Assembly: GCF_009720835.1 (NCBI RefSeq)
Contig: NZ_WNKZ01000011.1
Location: 25,883-89,882 of the forward strand
DNA: 64,000 nt
Origin: Pseudoduganella buxea
Lineage (GTDB): Bacteria; Pseudomonadota; Gammaproteobacteria; Burkholderiales; Burkholderiaceae_D
Direction of reading: 5' to 3'
Shown here: positions 37,859-46,265 of the stretch, piece after piece
How positions within the stretch are numbered: the first letter of the stretch is position 1
Layout of the letters: each line of letters starts with the position of its first letter
Position numbers and translations under genes: made by a program
Notes under the pieces: model-generated
The model's input: the letters and a program-made list of their open reading frames with translations, nothing else
The model's database searches: none
What the model was told of the DNA's origin: nothing

Positions 37859-39244
37859 TCAGCAGGGCATCGGCGCGTTCCGCCGCGCGTAGCACCACCA
37901 CGTGATGGCGATGCAGGTGGCGTAGTAGGCGATGAAGCAGTACAGCGCGGCATCGGGCCGACCCGTCAGCGCGATCGACGTGCCATAGCTTTTCGGAATG
38001 AAGAAGGCGCCGTAGGCGGCAACGGCGGACGTGAAGCCCAGCACGGCGGCGCTTTCCTTGTTGGCGTCGACGATGGCCTGGTCCTGCGCGGCCTTCGGCT
38101 TGCCGGCGGCGGCGCGCTGGTGCTGCGTCATGAAGATAATGGGAATCATGCGGAAGGTCGACGCGTTGCCGATGCCGGTACCGGCGAACAGCAGCATGAA
38201 CATCCAGAAGAAGCCCGTGAAGCTGCCGGGGCTGCCGGCCTGCGGCAGGAAGGCGACGACGCCGAAGACGGCGGCGATCATGCCGGCGAAGGTCCACAGC
38301 GTCACGCGTGCGCCGCCCAGCTTGTCGGCGACGATGCCGCCGGCGACGCGGGCCAGCGCGCCGACCAGGGGGCCGAGGAAGGCGTAGCGCAGCGGATCGA
38401 CGTCGGGGAACAGCGTCTTGGTCAGCAGCGGAAAGGCTGCAGAGTAGCCGATGAAGGAGCCGAAGCTGCCCGTGTAGAGCCAGCACATCAGCCAGTTGTG
38501 CTTGCGCCCGAAGATCACGGCCTGCTCGGCGAACGAGGCCTTGGCCGAAGCCAGGTCGTTCATGCCGAACCAGGCCAGCAGGGTGCTGACGACGATGAAC
38601 GGCACCCAGATGAAGGCCGCGTTCTGCAGCCACACGGCCTGGCCGTGGCCCGGCGTAACGGGCACCTGCGCGGCGCCGCCGATGGCACCGAAGATGCCGG
38701 TGGTGATCACCAGCGGCACGATGAACTGGACCGCCGACACGCCCAGGTTGCCCAGGCCGGCGTTCATGCCCAGCGCGTAGCCCTTCTGCGCCTTCGGGTA
38801 GAAGAAGCTGATATTGGCCATCGACGAGGCAAAGTTGCCGCCGCCGAAGCCGCACAGCAGTGCCAGCACCAGCATCGTCGGATACCCCGTGGCAGGATCC
38901 TGCACGGCCAGGCCGATGCCGATGGCCGGCACCAGCAGCGAAGCGGTCGACAGCGCCGTCCATTTCCGTCCGCCGAAGATCGGCACCATGAACGAGTAGA
39001 AGATACGCAGCGTGGCGCCGGACAGGCCGGGCACGGCCGCCAGCCAGAACAGCTGGTTGGTGCTGTACGTGAAGCCGATGACGGGCAGGTTGACCACCAC
39101 CACGCTCCACACCATCCAGACGGCGAAGGCCAGGCTGAGCGCCGGAATGGAAATCCACAAGTTGCGGTTGGCGGTACTCCTGCCCTGCCGTTGCCAGAAC
39201 ACGGGGAGTTCGGGCTCCCACGTGTTGATCAGGTATTTGCTCAT
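37859..39244 (-). CDS. narK: Nitrate/nitrite transporter NarK2 type
   Basis: A 461-residue major-facilitator protein with 12 helices. NarK signatures include the first helix FAVWMVWSVVVVNLPVIGF, the conserved Arg in GATLRIFYSFMVPIFGGRKW, the nitrate signature GFGGGNFASSMANISFFYP and the second copy GTGIGNASTFRMIP. Length and sequence fit the type II (nitrate/nitrite antiport) half of fused NarK1K2 of other betaproteobacteria. 24 bp behind narK1. Confidence 0.92.
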   Translation of the reverse strand: MSKYLINTWEPELPVFWQRQGRSTANRNLWISIPALSLAFAVWMVWSVVVVNLPVIGFTYSTNQLFWLAAVPGLSGATLRIFYSFMVPIFGGRKWTALSTASLLVPAIGIGLAVQDPATGYPTMLVLALLCGFGGGNFASSMANISFFYPKAQKGYALGMNAGLGNLGVSAVQFIVPLVITTGIFGAIGGAAQVPVTPGHGQAVWLQNAAFIWVPFIVVSTLLAWFGMNDLASAKASFAEQAVIFGRKHNWLMCWLYTGSFGSFIGYSAAFPLLTKTLFPDVDPLRYAFLGPLVGALARVAGGIVADKLGGARVTLWTFAGMIAAVFGVVAFLPQAGSPGSFTGFFWMFMLLFAGTGIGNASTFRMIPIIFMTQHQRAAAGKPKAAQDQAIVDANKESAAVLGFTSAVAAYGAFFIPKSYGTSIALTGRPDAALYCFIAYYATCIAITWWCYARRNAPMPC

Positions 39245-39268
39245 GAAGTGCTCCTTGGGTGAATGGGG

Positions 39269-40522
39269 TTATGCCGCCAGCGGCGACGCCAGGGGCGCGG
39301 TCACGTTGGCCGGCGTGGGCCGGAACGAGAAATGCATCCAGACCAGGGACACGCACACGGTCCCGTACAGCAGCATGAAGGCCGACGAGCGCACGCCGGT
39401 CAGGTCGAGCAGCGCGCCGAACATGATCGGCAGGACGAAGCCACCCAGGCCACCAGCCAGGCCGACGACGCCGGAGACGGCACCGATATTGTCGGCAAAC
39501 TCGTCGCCGATGAACTTGAAGACGGAGGCCTTGCCGATGGCCATGGCAGTGCCGGCGACGAACAGCAGCGCCGTGAAGACCCACGGCGACAGCGACAGTT
39601 CCAGCGCCAGCGGGCCGTTGACGGTCTGCACCTGCATGCTCGTTGGCGGATAGGACAGCAGGAAGAAGCACACCCAGCACACCCACATGACGGACCACGT
39701 CACCTTGTAGGCGCCGTATTTGTCCGACACCCAGCCCCCCAGCGCGCGCAGCACGCCGCCGGGCAGCGAGAAGCAGGCGGCCAGCAGCGCTGCCAGGCCC
39801 AGGTCGAAACCGTACTGGGCGACGTAGTATTTCGTCATCCACAGCGCCAGGCCCACGTAGCCGCCGAAGACGACGGAGTAGTACTGGCAGTAGCGCCAGA
39901 CGCGCCGGTCCTTCAGCACGCGCAGCTGGGCGGCGAAGCTGGTGGTGCCGCCCACGTTGTGGGCCGGGTCGGTATGGCTGAAGCACCAGAACAGAAGTGC
40001 CGTCGCCAGCATCGCCAGCGCGAAAACCTTGGGCAGCGCCTGCCAGCCCCACGCGGCGATGATGGCCGGCGCGACGAACTTGGTCAGCGCCGAGCCGGAA
40101 TTGCCGGCGCCGAAAATGCCCATCGCCAGGCCGCGCCGCTCCTGCGGGAACCAGCGCGCGACATAAGGCGTGCCGACGGCGAAGCAGCCGCCGGCAAGGC
40201 CCAGCAGCAGCCCCAGTGCCAGGAACTGCCAGTACGCCGTGGCGTAGGCGATCAGCCAGACGGGGATCACCGTGGCCAGCATCACGCCGAAAAAGACGAT
40301 GCGCCCGCCGAAGCGGTCGGTCCAGATCCCCAGCGGCACGCGCACGAGCGATCCGCTCAGCACGGGCATTGCCGCCAGCAGGCCGAACTGGGTTTCGTTC
40401 AGGCCCAGCATCTTCTTCACGGGAATGCCCAGCACCGCAAACATCATCCACACGGCAAAGCACACCGTAAACGAGAAGGTACTGCTGGTCAGTACCTGTA
40501 GCGCTCTTGTGTCGTTCTTCAT
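39269..40522 (-). CDS. narK: Nitrate transporter NarK1 type
   Basis: A 417-residue major-facilitator protein. Start MKNDTRALQVLTSSTFSFTVCF at 40522 with GAGG upstream; a 20-codon in-frame extension is possible. The segments SGSLVRVPLGIWTDRFGGR, GLAGGCFAVGTPYVARWFP and AIGKASVFKFIGDEFADNIGAVSGVVGLAGGLGGF define the NarK1 (proton-coupled nitrate import) class. First gene of narK1-narK2-hemN-dnr-DUF3079. In relatives these two transporters are one fused 900-residue protein; here they are separate. Confidence 0.92.
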   Translation of the reverse strand: MKNDTRALQVLTSSTFSFTVCFAVWMMFAVLGIPVKKMLGLNETQFGLLAAMPVLSGSLVRVPLGIWTDRFGGRIVFFGVMLATVIPVWLIAYATAYWQFLALGLLLGLAGGCFAVGTPYVARWFPQERRGLAMGIFGAGNSGSALTKFVAPAIIAAWGWQALPKVFALAMLATALLFWCFSHTDPAHNVGGTTSFAAQLRVLKDRRVWRYCQYYSVVFGGYVGLALWMTKYYVAQYGFDLGLAALLAACFSLPGGVLRALGGWVSDKYGAYKVTWSVMWVCWVCFFLLSYPPTSMQVQTVNGPLALELSLSPWVFTALLFVAGTAMAIGKASVFKFIGDEFADNIGAVSGVVGLAGGLGGFVLPIMFGALLDLTGVRSSAFMLLYGTVCVSLVWMHFSFRPTPANVTAPLASPLAA

Positions 40523-40622
40523 TCCATCCTCGCACACCGTATCGATGCAGTCAGGGTACGCGGCCGGCAGCACGGGCACCATCGGCAGGAGGTCGGCCGC
40601 CCGGCAAGCAATCAGGTGAGCC

Positions 40623-40644
40623 GGCTAGGCCGAAATGACTAGGC
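40623..40644. promoter_or_regulatory. CTAG element, copy 2 (narK1/norB promoter)
   Basis: GGCTAG-N7-TGACTAGGC, identical in all fixed positions to the copy at 34949-34970 with unrelated spacer sequence. 101 bp from the narK1 start and 173 bp from the norB start. Confidence 0.6.
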
Positions 40645-40701
40645 ACCGGCGACAGTCCTCATGCCGATGGCCGATGGCAGGACCGGCGCGTGCGGCCGTT
40701 C

Positions 40702-40715
40702 ATAACCTGGGTCAA
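40702..40715. promoter_or_regulatory. Candidate Dnr/NnrR box of norB
   Basis: ATAAC-CTGG-GTCAA differs by one base from the TTAAC-N4-GTCAA form of NnrR/Dnr sites. Centred about 108 bp before the norB start, so an unmapped leader must be assumed. Confidence 0.5.
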
Positions 40716-40816
40716 GAAAACCGTCATCCGGGATGCTTCGCCGGCCGCCCCGTCCTACCATCGCCGTGCGGTTCGCCGAACGGGCCGCACGATCAATCAC
40801 GATGAGGAACCCCGCC

Positions 40817-43099
40817 ATGCACGCCACGCGCAAACTCTGGACCTGGCTCGCCGTCATCTGCGCACTCTCCTTTGCCGTACTTGGCTGGGTGGGTTCGGAG
40901 ATCTGGCTTGCCGCGCCGCCCATTCCCAGGCAAGTCGCCGCCAGCGACGGCATTACGCTGTTCCACGAAGGCCAGGTGGACCAGGGCCAGCAGGCCTGGC
41001 TGGCCGCCGGCGGCCAGCAGGTCGGTTCCGTCTGGGGCCACGGCAGCTACCTGGCGCCGGACTGGTCGGCGGACTGGCTGCACCGCGAAGCACTGGCGCT
41101 GCGCGAGATCCTGGCCCGCCGCGACCATACCGCCCCGTTCGACACGCTGCCCAGGCCGGCCCAGGCCGCGCTCGATGCGGCCGTACAGGAAGAAATGCGG
41201 CGCAATACCTACGACAAGGCCAGTGGCACCATCGTGCTGTCGCCCGAGCGCGCCAGCGCCGTGCGCCAGGTGGCGCGCCACTACCGGGCCCTGTTCGGCG
41301 TCGACCCCGCGCTGGAAGACCTGCGCAAGCAATACGCGATGGCCACCGGCGTGCTGACCGATCCCGCCGACCTCGATGCGCTGCCCGCGTTCATGTTCTG
41401 GTCGGCCTGGTCGGCCGCCACCGATCGTCCCGGCCATCCGGGGCTGAGCTACACGAGCAACTGGCCGCACGAGCCGCTGGTGGGCAACCGCCCCACCCCG
41501 GGCACCGGTATCTGGTCGATCGCCAGCGTCATCCTGATGCTGGCCGCGATCGCGGCGATGGTCTGGTTCCACGCCGCCCACAAGGAACAGGATGATCCGG
41601 CGCCGCCCGAGGCCGACCCGCTGTTCGCGATGAAGGCGACGCCGTCGATGCGGGCCACGCGCAAGTACTTCTTCGTCGTCATCGCCCTGATCCTGGTGCA
41701 GGTGGGCATGGGCGTCATCACCGCGCACTATGCCGTGGAAGGGCGCAGCTTCTTCGGCATCCCGCTGGGCGACATCCTGCCCTTCTCCGTCAGCCGCACC
41801 ATCCACACGCAGTTCGCCGTGCTGTGGATCGCCACGGCGTGGCTGGCCACGGGCCTGTATATCGCGCCGGCCATTTCCGGCCATGAGCCGAAGTTCCAGA
41901 AGCTGGGCGTGGACGTGCTGTTCTACGCGCTGCTGTTCATCGTCGCCGGCTCCACCGCGTCGGGCTGGCTGGGCACCCTGCAGCACAAGGGCAGCGCGTT
42001 CGCGTTCTGGCTCGGTAACCAGGGCCTGGAGTTCACCAGCATGGGCCGTGTCTGGCAAGTGCTGCTGTTCGCCGGCCTGCTGTTCTGGGTCACGCTGCTG
42101 GGCCGGGCGCTGATGCCCGCGCTGAAGAAGCCGTCGGAGAGCCGCGGCCTGATCGTCATGGTGTTCCTGGCCGCGCTGTGCATCGGCGGCTTCTACGCCA
42201 CCTCGCTGACGTGGGGCCGCCACACGCACTACTCGATGATCGAATACTGGCGCTGGTGGCTGGTGCACCTGTGGGTCGAAGGCTTCTTCGAGGTATTCGC
42301 CACCGCCGTCATCGCACTGCTGTTCGTGCGCCTCGGCCTGATCCGCGCGGCCGCGGCCAACAGCGCCATCGTGCTCGAAACCATCGTTTTCCTGTTCGGC
42401 GGCATCCTCGGCACCCTGCACCACTTGTACTTCACCGGCACGCCCACCTTCGTCATCGCACTGGGCGGCATGTTCTCCGCGCTGGAAGTGGTGCCGCTGT
42501 CGATGATCGGCATCGAAGCCTGCCGCAACTACCGGCGATCGCAGTCGGCGCCCTGGCTGCAGGCCTACAAATGGCCGATCCTGTGCTTCATCGCCGTCGG
42601 CTTCTGGAACCTGGTCGGTGCCGGCCTGCTGGGCTTCTCGATCAACACGCCGATCGCGCTGTACTACATGCAGGGCCTGAACATGACGGCCGCGCATGGC
42701 CACGCGGCGCTGTTCGGCGTGTACGGCATGCTCGGCATCGGCCTGCTGCTGTTCTGCCTGCGGGGCCTGTCGGCGCGCGCCGCCTGGTCCGATGCGCTGC
42801 TCAAGCCGATGTTCTGGTGCCTGAACCTGGGCCTGGCCATGATGGTGTTCATCTCGCTGGTGCCGGCGGGGATCGTGCAGGCCGCCGCCAGCATCGAGCA
42901 TGGCATGTGGTACGCCCGCTCGCCCGAGCTGGTGCATTCGCCACTGATGGAAACCCTGGTGTGGCTGCGCGTGCCGGGCGATATCGTGTTCGCCGCAGGC
43001 TGCCTGTTCCTGGCCCTGTTCGGCTGGCGCCTGCTGCGCCGCCCTGCCCCGGTGCTGGCGGTACCGGCCACCACCAGGCACGCCGCCCGCACGCCGTGA
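40817..43099 (+). CDS. norB: Quinol-dependent nitric oxide reductase (qNor)
   Basis: A 760-residue single-subunit enzyme reducing NO to N2O. I chose the ATG at 40817 (GAGGAAC upstream; protein then starts MHATRKLWTWLAVICALSF); ATGs at 40802 and 40733 are in frame. An N-terminal helix and a soluble cytochrome-c-like but heme-free extension (to about residue 215, QVDQGQQAWLAAGGQQVGSVWGHG) mark it as quinol type. The catalytic core has HTQFAVLWIATAW (heme ligand), HLWVEGFFEVFATAV, GGILGTLHHLYFTGTP (non-heme Fe ligands) and AAHGHAALFGVYGMLG. Head of a rightward anaerobic cluster. Confidence 0.94.
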   Translation: MHATRKLWTWLAVICALSFAVLGWVGSEIWLAAPPIPRQVAASDGITLFHEGQVDQGQQAWLAAGGQQVGSVWGHGSYLAPDWSADWLHREALALREILARRDHTAPFDTLPRPAQAALDAAVQEEMRRNTYDKASGTIVLSPERASAVRQVARHYRALFGVDPALEDLRKQYAMATGVLTDPADLDALPAFMFWSAWSAATDRPGHPGLSYTSNWPHEPLVGNRPTPGTGIWSIASVILMLAAIAAMVWFHAAHKEQDDPAPPEADPLFAMKATPSMRATRKYFFVVIALILVQVGMGVITAHYAVEGRSFFGIPLGDILPFSVSRTIHTQFAVLWIATAWLATGLYIAPAISGHEPKFQKLGVDVLFYALLFIVAGSTASGWLGTLQHKGSAFAFWLGNQGLEFTSMGRVWQVLLFAGLLFWVTLLGRALMPALKKPSESRGLIVMVFLAALCIGGFYATSLTWGRHTHYSMIEYWRWWLVHLWVEGFFEVFATAVIALLFVRLGLIRAAAANSAIVLETIVFLFGGILGTLHHLYFTGTPTFVIALGGMFSALEVVPLSMIGIEACRNYRRSQSAPWLQAYKWPILCFIAVGFWNLVGAGLLGFSINTPIALYYMQGLNMTAAHGHAALFGVYGMLGIGLLLFCLRGLSARAAWSDALLKPMFWCLNLGLAMMVFISLVPAGIVQAAASIEHGMWYARSPELVHSPLMETLVWLRVPGDIVFAAGCLFLALFGWRLLRRPAPVLAVPATTRHAARTP

Positions 43100-43190
43100 C
43101 GCACGGTACCTGCAGAACCACGCTGTTGTCGTACCGGGTGCCGGCATGGGCCGGGCAACCCCGCAAATCAACCAGAATCCAGGAGATATC

Positions 43191-45230
43191 GTGACCAGCA
43201 CCACAAAAAAGATGGCGTCGGCCGATGCGCTGACGCGCATCGTCAAACGCGACGGCAGCGTGCAAGGCTTCGACGCCGCCAAGATCCTGTCGGCCCTGTA
43301 CCGGGCTGGCGCCGCCAGCGGCGAATACGGCGTGGAAGCGGCCCAGCGACTGGCCCACAACACGGTGCTGCGCCTGCAGGCGGCACGCCAGGCACCGCTG
43401 TGCGTGGAGGAAGTGCAGGACCACGTCGAGAGCGTGCTGTATGACGCCGGCTACCGGCGCACATTGCGCCGCTATGTCGTCTACCGCGAGCAGCACCGCA
43501 GCCTGCGCCAGGACCGCAAGTCGCTGGTCGACGTGGAGACGTCGATCAACGAGTACCTGGATCGCCAGGACTGGCGTGTCAATGCCAATGCCAACCAGGG
43601 CTATTCGCTGGGCGGCCTGATCCTTAACGTGTCGGGCAAGATGATTGCCAACTACTGGCTCAATCACGTCTATCCGCCCGAAGTGGGCCAGGCCCACCGT
43701 GACGCCGACCTGCACATCCACGACCTGGACATGCTGGCCGGGTACTGCGCCGGGTGGTCGCTGCGCATGCTGCTGGCCGAAGGCCTGAACGGCGTGCCGG
43801 GCAAGGTGGAGTCGGGCCCGCCGCGGCACCTGTCCAGCGCCTGCGGGCAGATCGTCAATTTCCTCGGCACCTTGCAGAACGAATGGGCCGGCGCGCAGGC
43901 CTTCAGTTCCTTCGACACATATCTGGCGCCCTTCGTGCGCAAGGATGCGCTGACGTTCGAGCAGGTCAAGCAGTCGGTCCAGGAGCTGGTCTACAACCTG
44001 AACGTGCCGTCGCGCTGGGGCACGCAGACCCCGTTTACCAACCTGACGTTCGACTGGACCTGCCCGGACGATCTGCGCAGGCAGGTGCCCGTCATCGCCG
44101 GCATGGAACAGCCCTTCACGTATGGCGAGCTGCAGGCCGAAATGGACATGCTCAACCGCGCCTATATCGAAGTGATGATGGAAGGCGACGCCAAGGGACG
44201 GGCCTTCACCTTCCCCATCCCGACCTACAACATCACGCCCGATTTCGACTGGGACAGCCCGAACGCGGAGCGGCTGTTCGCCATGACTGCCCGCTACGGC
44301 CTGCCCTATTTCCAGAACTTCGTCAATTCGGAGCTGCAGCCGAACATGATCCGCTCGATGTGCTGCCGCCTGCAGCTGGACCTGCGCGAACTGCTCAAGC
44401 GCGGCAACGGCCTGTTCGGATCGGCCGAGCAGACCGGGTCGCTGGGCGTGGTGACGATCAACTGCGCGCGCCTGGGCCACCTGCACGCGGGCGACGAAAC
44501 GGCCCTGCTGGCCGCGCTCGACCGGCTGCTGGAACTGGGCCGGGTCAGCCTGGAGATCAAGCGCAAGGTCATCCAGCGCCATATGGACAACGGCCTGTTC
44601 CCGTACACGAAGCGCTACCTGGGCACCTTGCGCAACCATTTCTCGACCCTGGGCGTGAACGGCATCAACGAGATGATCCGCAATTTCAGCGGCGACGCCT
44701 ACGACATCACGGACGAACGCGGCACCGCGCTGGCCCTGCGCCTGCTCGATCACGTGCGCGCGTGCATGCTGCGCTTCCAGGAAGAGACGGGCCACATGTA
44801 CAACCTGGAGGCCACGCCGGCCGAAGGCACCACCTACCGCTTCGCCCGGGAGGACCGCAAGCGCTATCCCGGCATCCTGCAGGCGGGCACGGAGCAGATG
44901 CCCTACTACACGAATTCGTCGCAATTGCCGGTCGGCTTCACGGACGACCCGTTCGAGGCACTGGAGCGGCAGGACGCGCTGCAGCGCAAGTACACGGGCG
45001 GCACCGTGCTGCACCTGTACATGACCGAGGCCGTCTCCAGCGCCGCCGCCTGCCGCGCCCTGGTGCGGCGGGCGCTGGGCCGCTTCGGCCTGCCCTACAT
45101 CACCGTCACGCCGACGTTCTCGATCTGCCCGACGCACGGCTACCTGTCCGGCAGCCACCCGTTCTGCCCGAAATGCGATGCGGCGCTGCTGCAGCGCCGG
45201 CAGGCGCAGCTGCTGGCGGCGGCACCCTGA
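43191..45230 (+). CDS. nrdD: Class III (anaerobic) ribonucleotide reductase, large part lacking the glycyl-radical segment
   Basis: A 679-residue NrdD starting with GTG at 43191 (AGGAGA upstream). An ATP-cone covers about residues 14-105 (RIVKRDGSVQGFDAAKI). The catalytic barrel has LHIHDLDMLAGYCAGWSLRMLL, FNTNLTFDW-like PFTNLTFDWTCP and the thiyl Cys pair 391/392 (SMCCRLQL). The C terminus has zinc ligands Cys646, His649, Cys659 and Cys662 (CPTHGYLSGSHPFCPKC) but stops 17 residues later, with no glycyl-radical motif. That motif is in the next ORF, same frame, 16 codons after this TGA. Makes dNTPs without oxygen. Confidence 0.93.
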   Translation: MTSTTKKMASADALTRIVKRDGSVQGFDAAKILSALYRAGAASGEYGVEAAQRLAHNTVLRLQAARQAPLCVEEVQDHVESVLYDAGYRRTLRRYVVYREQHRSLRQDRKSLVDVETSINEYLDRQDWRVNANANQGYSLGGLILNVSGKMIANYWLNHVYPPEVGQAHRDADLHIHDLDMLAGYCAGWSLRMLLAEGLNGVPGKVESGPPRHLSSACGQIVNFLGTLQNEWAGAQAFSSFDTYLAPFVRKDALTFEQVKQSVQELVYNLNVPSRWGTQTPFTNLTFDWTCPDDLRRQVPVIAGMEQPFTYGELQAEMDMLNRAYIEVMMEGDAKGRAFTFPIPTYNITPDFDWDSPNAERLFAMTARYGLPYFQNFVNSELQPNMIRSMCCRLQLDLRELLKRGNGLFGSAEQTGSLGVVTINCARLGHLHAGDETALLAALDRLLELGRVSLEIKRKVIQRHMDNGLFPYTKRYLGTLRNHFSTLGVNGINEMIRNFSGDAYDITDERGTALALRLLDHVRACMLRFQEETGHMYNLEATPAEGTTYRFAREDRKRYPGILQAGTEQMPYYTNSSQLPVGFTDDPFEALERQDALQRKYTGGTVLHLYMTEAVSSAAACRALVRRALGRFGLPYITVTPTFSICPTHGYLSGSHPFCPKCDAALLQRRQAQLLAAAP

Positions 45231-45275
45231 GCGCAGGGCACGATTGCTCATCAACCCCACCATGAAAGGCACACA

Positions 45276-45461
45276 ATGACCGATCCAACCATGCCCTCCC
45301 TGTCGGCGGACGACCCCGAACGCCAGCCCTGCGAAATCTGGACCCGCGTGATGGGCTACCACCGCCCCGTCTCGTCGTTCAATACGGGCAAGCAGGGCGA
45401 GTTCCATGAGCGCCTTCATTTCGACGAGAAGCGCATCGCGCCGGCCGGGGCGGTGCCTTGA
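45276..45461 (+). CDS. Separate glycyl-radical subunit of NrdD
   Basis: A 61-residue ORF: MTDPTMPSLSADDPERQPCE, then IWTRVMGYHRPVSSFNTGKQ and GEFHERLHF. IWTRVMGYHRPV is the C-terminal glycyl-radical motif of class III reductases, with Gly27 as the radical residue; SFNTGKQGEFHER is the usual continuation after it. It has its own AAAGG ribosome site 6 bases before ATG. It lies in the same frame as the large part with one TGA (45228-45230) and no other stop between. Either a two-polypeptide enzyme or a nonsense/read-through event; the clean break in the linker and its own start favour two polypeptides. Confidence 0.88.
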   Translation: MTDPTMPSLSADDPERQPCEIWTRVMGYHRPVSSFNTGKQGEFHERLHFDEKRIAPAGAVP

Positions 45462-46165
45462 CGACGGGTCGCCTGCTCAACGTGGGCGGCTTCACGCCGT
45501 TCACGGCCACCGACTATCCCGGCCGGCTCGCCGCCGTGGTGTTCGTGCAGGGCTGCGCGTGGCGCTGCGCCTACTGCCACAATCCCCACCTGCAGCCGCG
45601 CCCCGTGCGCAGCGCGCTGGACTGGGGCGACATCCTCGTCACGCTGGAGCGCCGGCGCGGCCTGCTCGATGCCGTCGTCTTCAGCGGCGGCGAGCCGACC
45701 ACCGATCCTTGCCTGCCCGACGCGATGCGTGCGGTGCGGGCGCTGGGCTTCGAGGTGGGGCTGCACACGGCATGCATCTACCCCGACCGGCTGCGCGCCG
45801 TGCTGCCGCTGACGGACTGGGTCGGCTTCGATATCAAGGCGCCATTCGACGACTACGCAAGCGTGACGGGGGTACCCGGCAGCGGCACCGTCGCCCGTGC
45901 CTGCGTGGAGGCGATTATCGCCAGCGGCGTGCCGAGCGAGTGCCGCACGACGGTGCACCCGGACCTGCTGTCGCCACAGGCGCTGCTGCGCATGGGCGGC
46001 GAGCTGGCCGCACTTGGCGTCGTCCACTACGTGATCCAGCAGTTTCGCCCGCAAGGCTGCGCGGACGCGCGGCTGCGCCTCGCCACCGGCGTGCCGTATC
46101 CGCCCGAGGACACGGTGGCCGGCCTGCGTCGGCGCTTCCCCAGCTTCCTGCTGCGGCACGCTTGA
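45458..46165 (+). CDS. nrdG: Anaerobic RNR-activating radical-SAM protein NrdG
   Basis: A 235-residue radical-SAM activase starting with TTG at 45458, overlapping the stop of the glycyl-radical ORF (TTGA). Cluster Cys33, Cys37 and Cys40 (CAWRCAYC), SGGEPT as SAM site, and DWVGFDIKAPFDDYASVTG. It should place the radical on Gly27 of the neighbouring small protein. The coupling of its start with the small ORF, not with the large part, suggests co-translation of activator and radical carrier. Confidence 0.93.
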   Translation: MTTGRLLNVGGFTPFTATDYPGRLAAVVFVQGCAWRCAYCHNPHLQPRPVRSALDWGDILVTLERRRGLLDAVVFSGGEPTTDPCLPDAMRAVRALGFEVGLHTACIYPDRLRAVLPLTDWVGFDIKAPFDDYASVTGVPGSGTVARACVEAIIASGVPSECRTTVHPDLLSPQALLRMGGELAALGVVHYVIQQFRPQGCADARLRLATGVPYPPEDTVAGLRRRFPSFLLRHA

Positions 46166-46193
46166 ACGGCCCCCGCTGCCAAACTGGAAATCT

Positions 46194-46207
46194 TTGACGT
46201 AAGTCAA
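46194..46207. promoter_or_regulatory. FNR/Anr/Dnr box
   Basis: TTGAC-GTAA-GTCAA is a perfect inverted repeat of the FNR/Dnr half site, centred 65 bp before the ATG at 46266. It indicates induction of the downstream operon by low oxygen or NO through a CRP/FNR-type regulator such as the one at 35718. Confidence 0.85.
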
Positions 46208-46265
46208 GGATTTGTGCCGACAGCTGAGCAGACAATGGCGCCAACGCAAAGAGAAAGGACAGAAC

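Larger units (their letters stand above)
40523..40816. promoter_or_regulatory. Divergent control region narK1 / norB
   Basis: A 294-bp gap without a gene. It holds the CTAG element copy 2 (40623-40644) near narK1 and a Dnr/NnrR-like box at 40702-40715 nearer norB. Confidence 0.55.

Noticed and set aside
36417..40535. A 1372-codon minus-strand open frame running through hemN and both narK genes
   Set aside because: Only the hemN part is real; the rest is out of frame with two clear transporter genes and is Arg/Ala/Gly-rich, as expected for a shadow frame in GC-rich DNA.
45228..45230. Selenocysteine insertion at the TGA between the two nrdD parts
   Set aside because: The position is a linker not known to hold Cys or Sec, and the following ORF has its own start.
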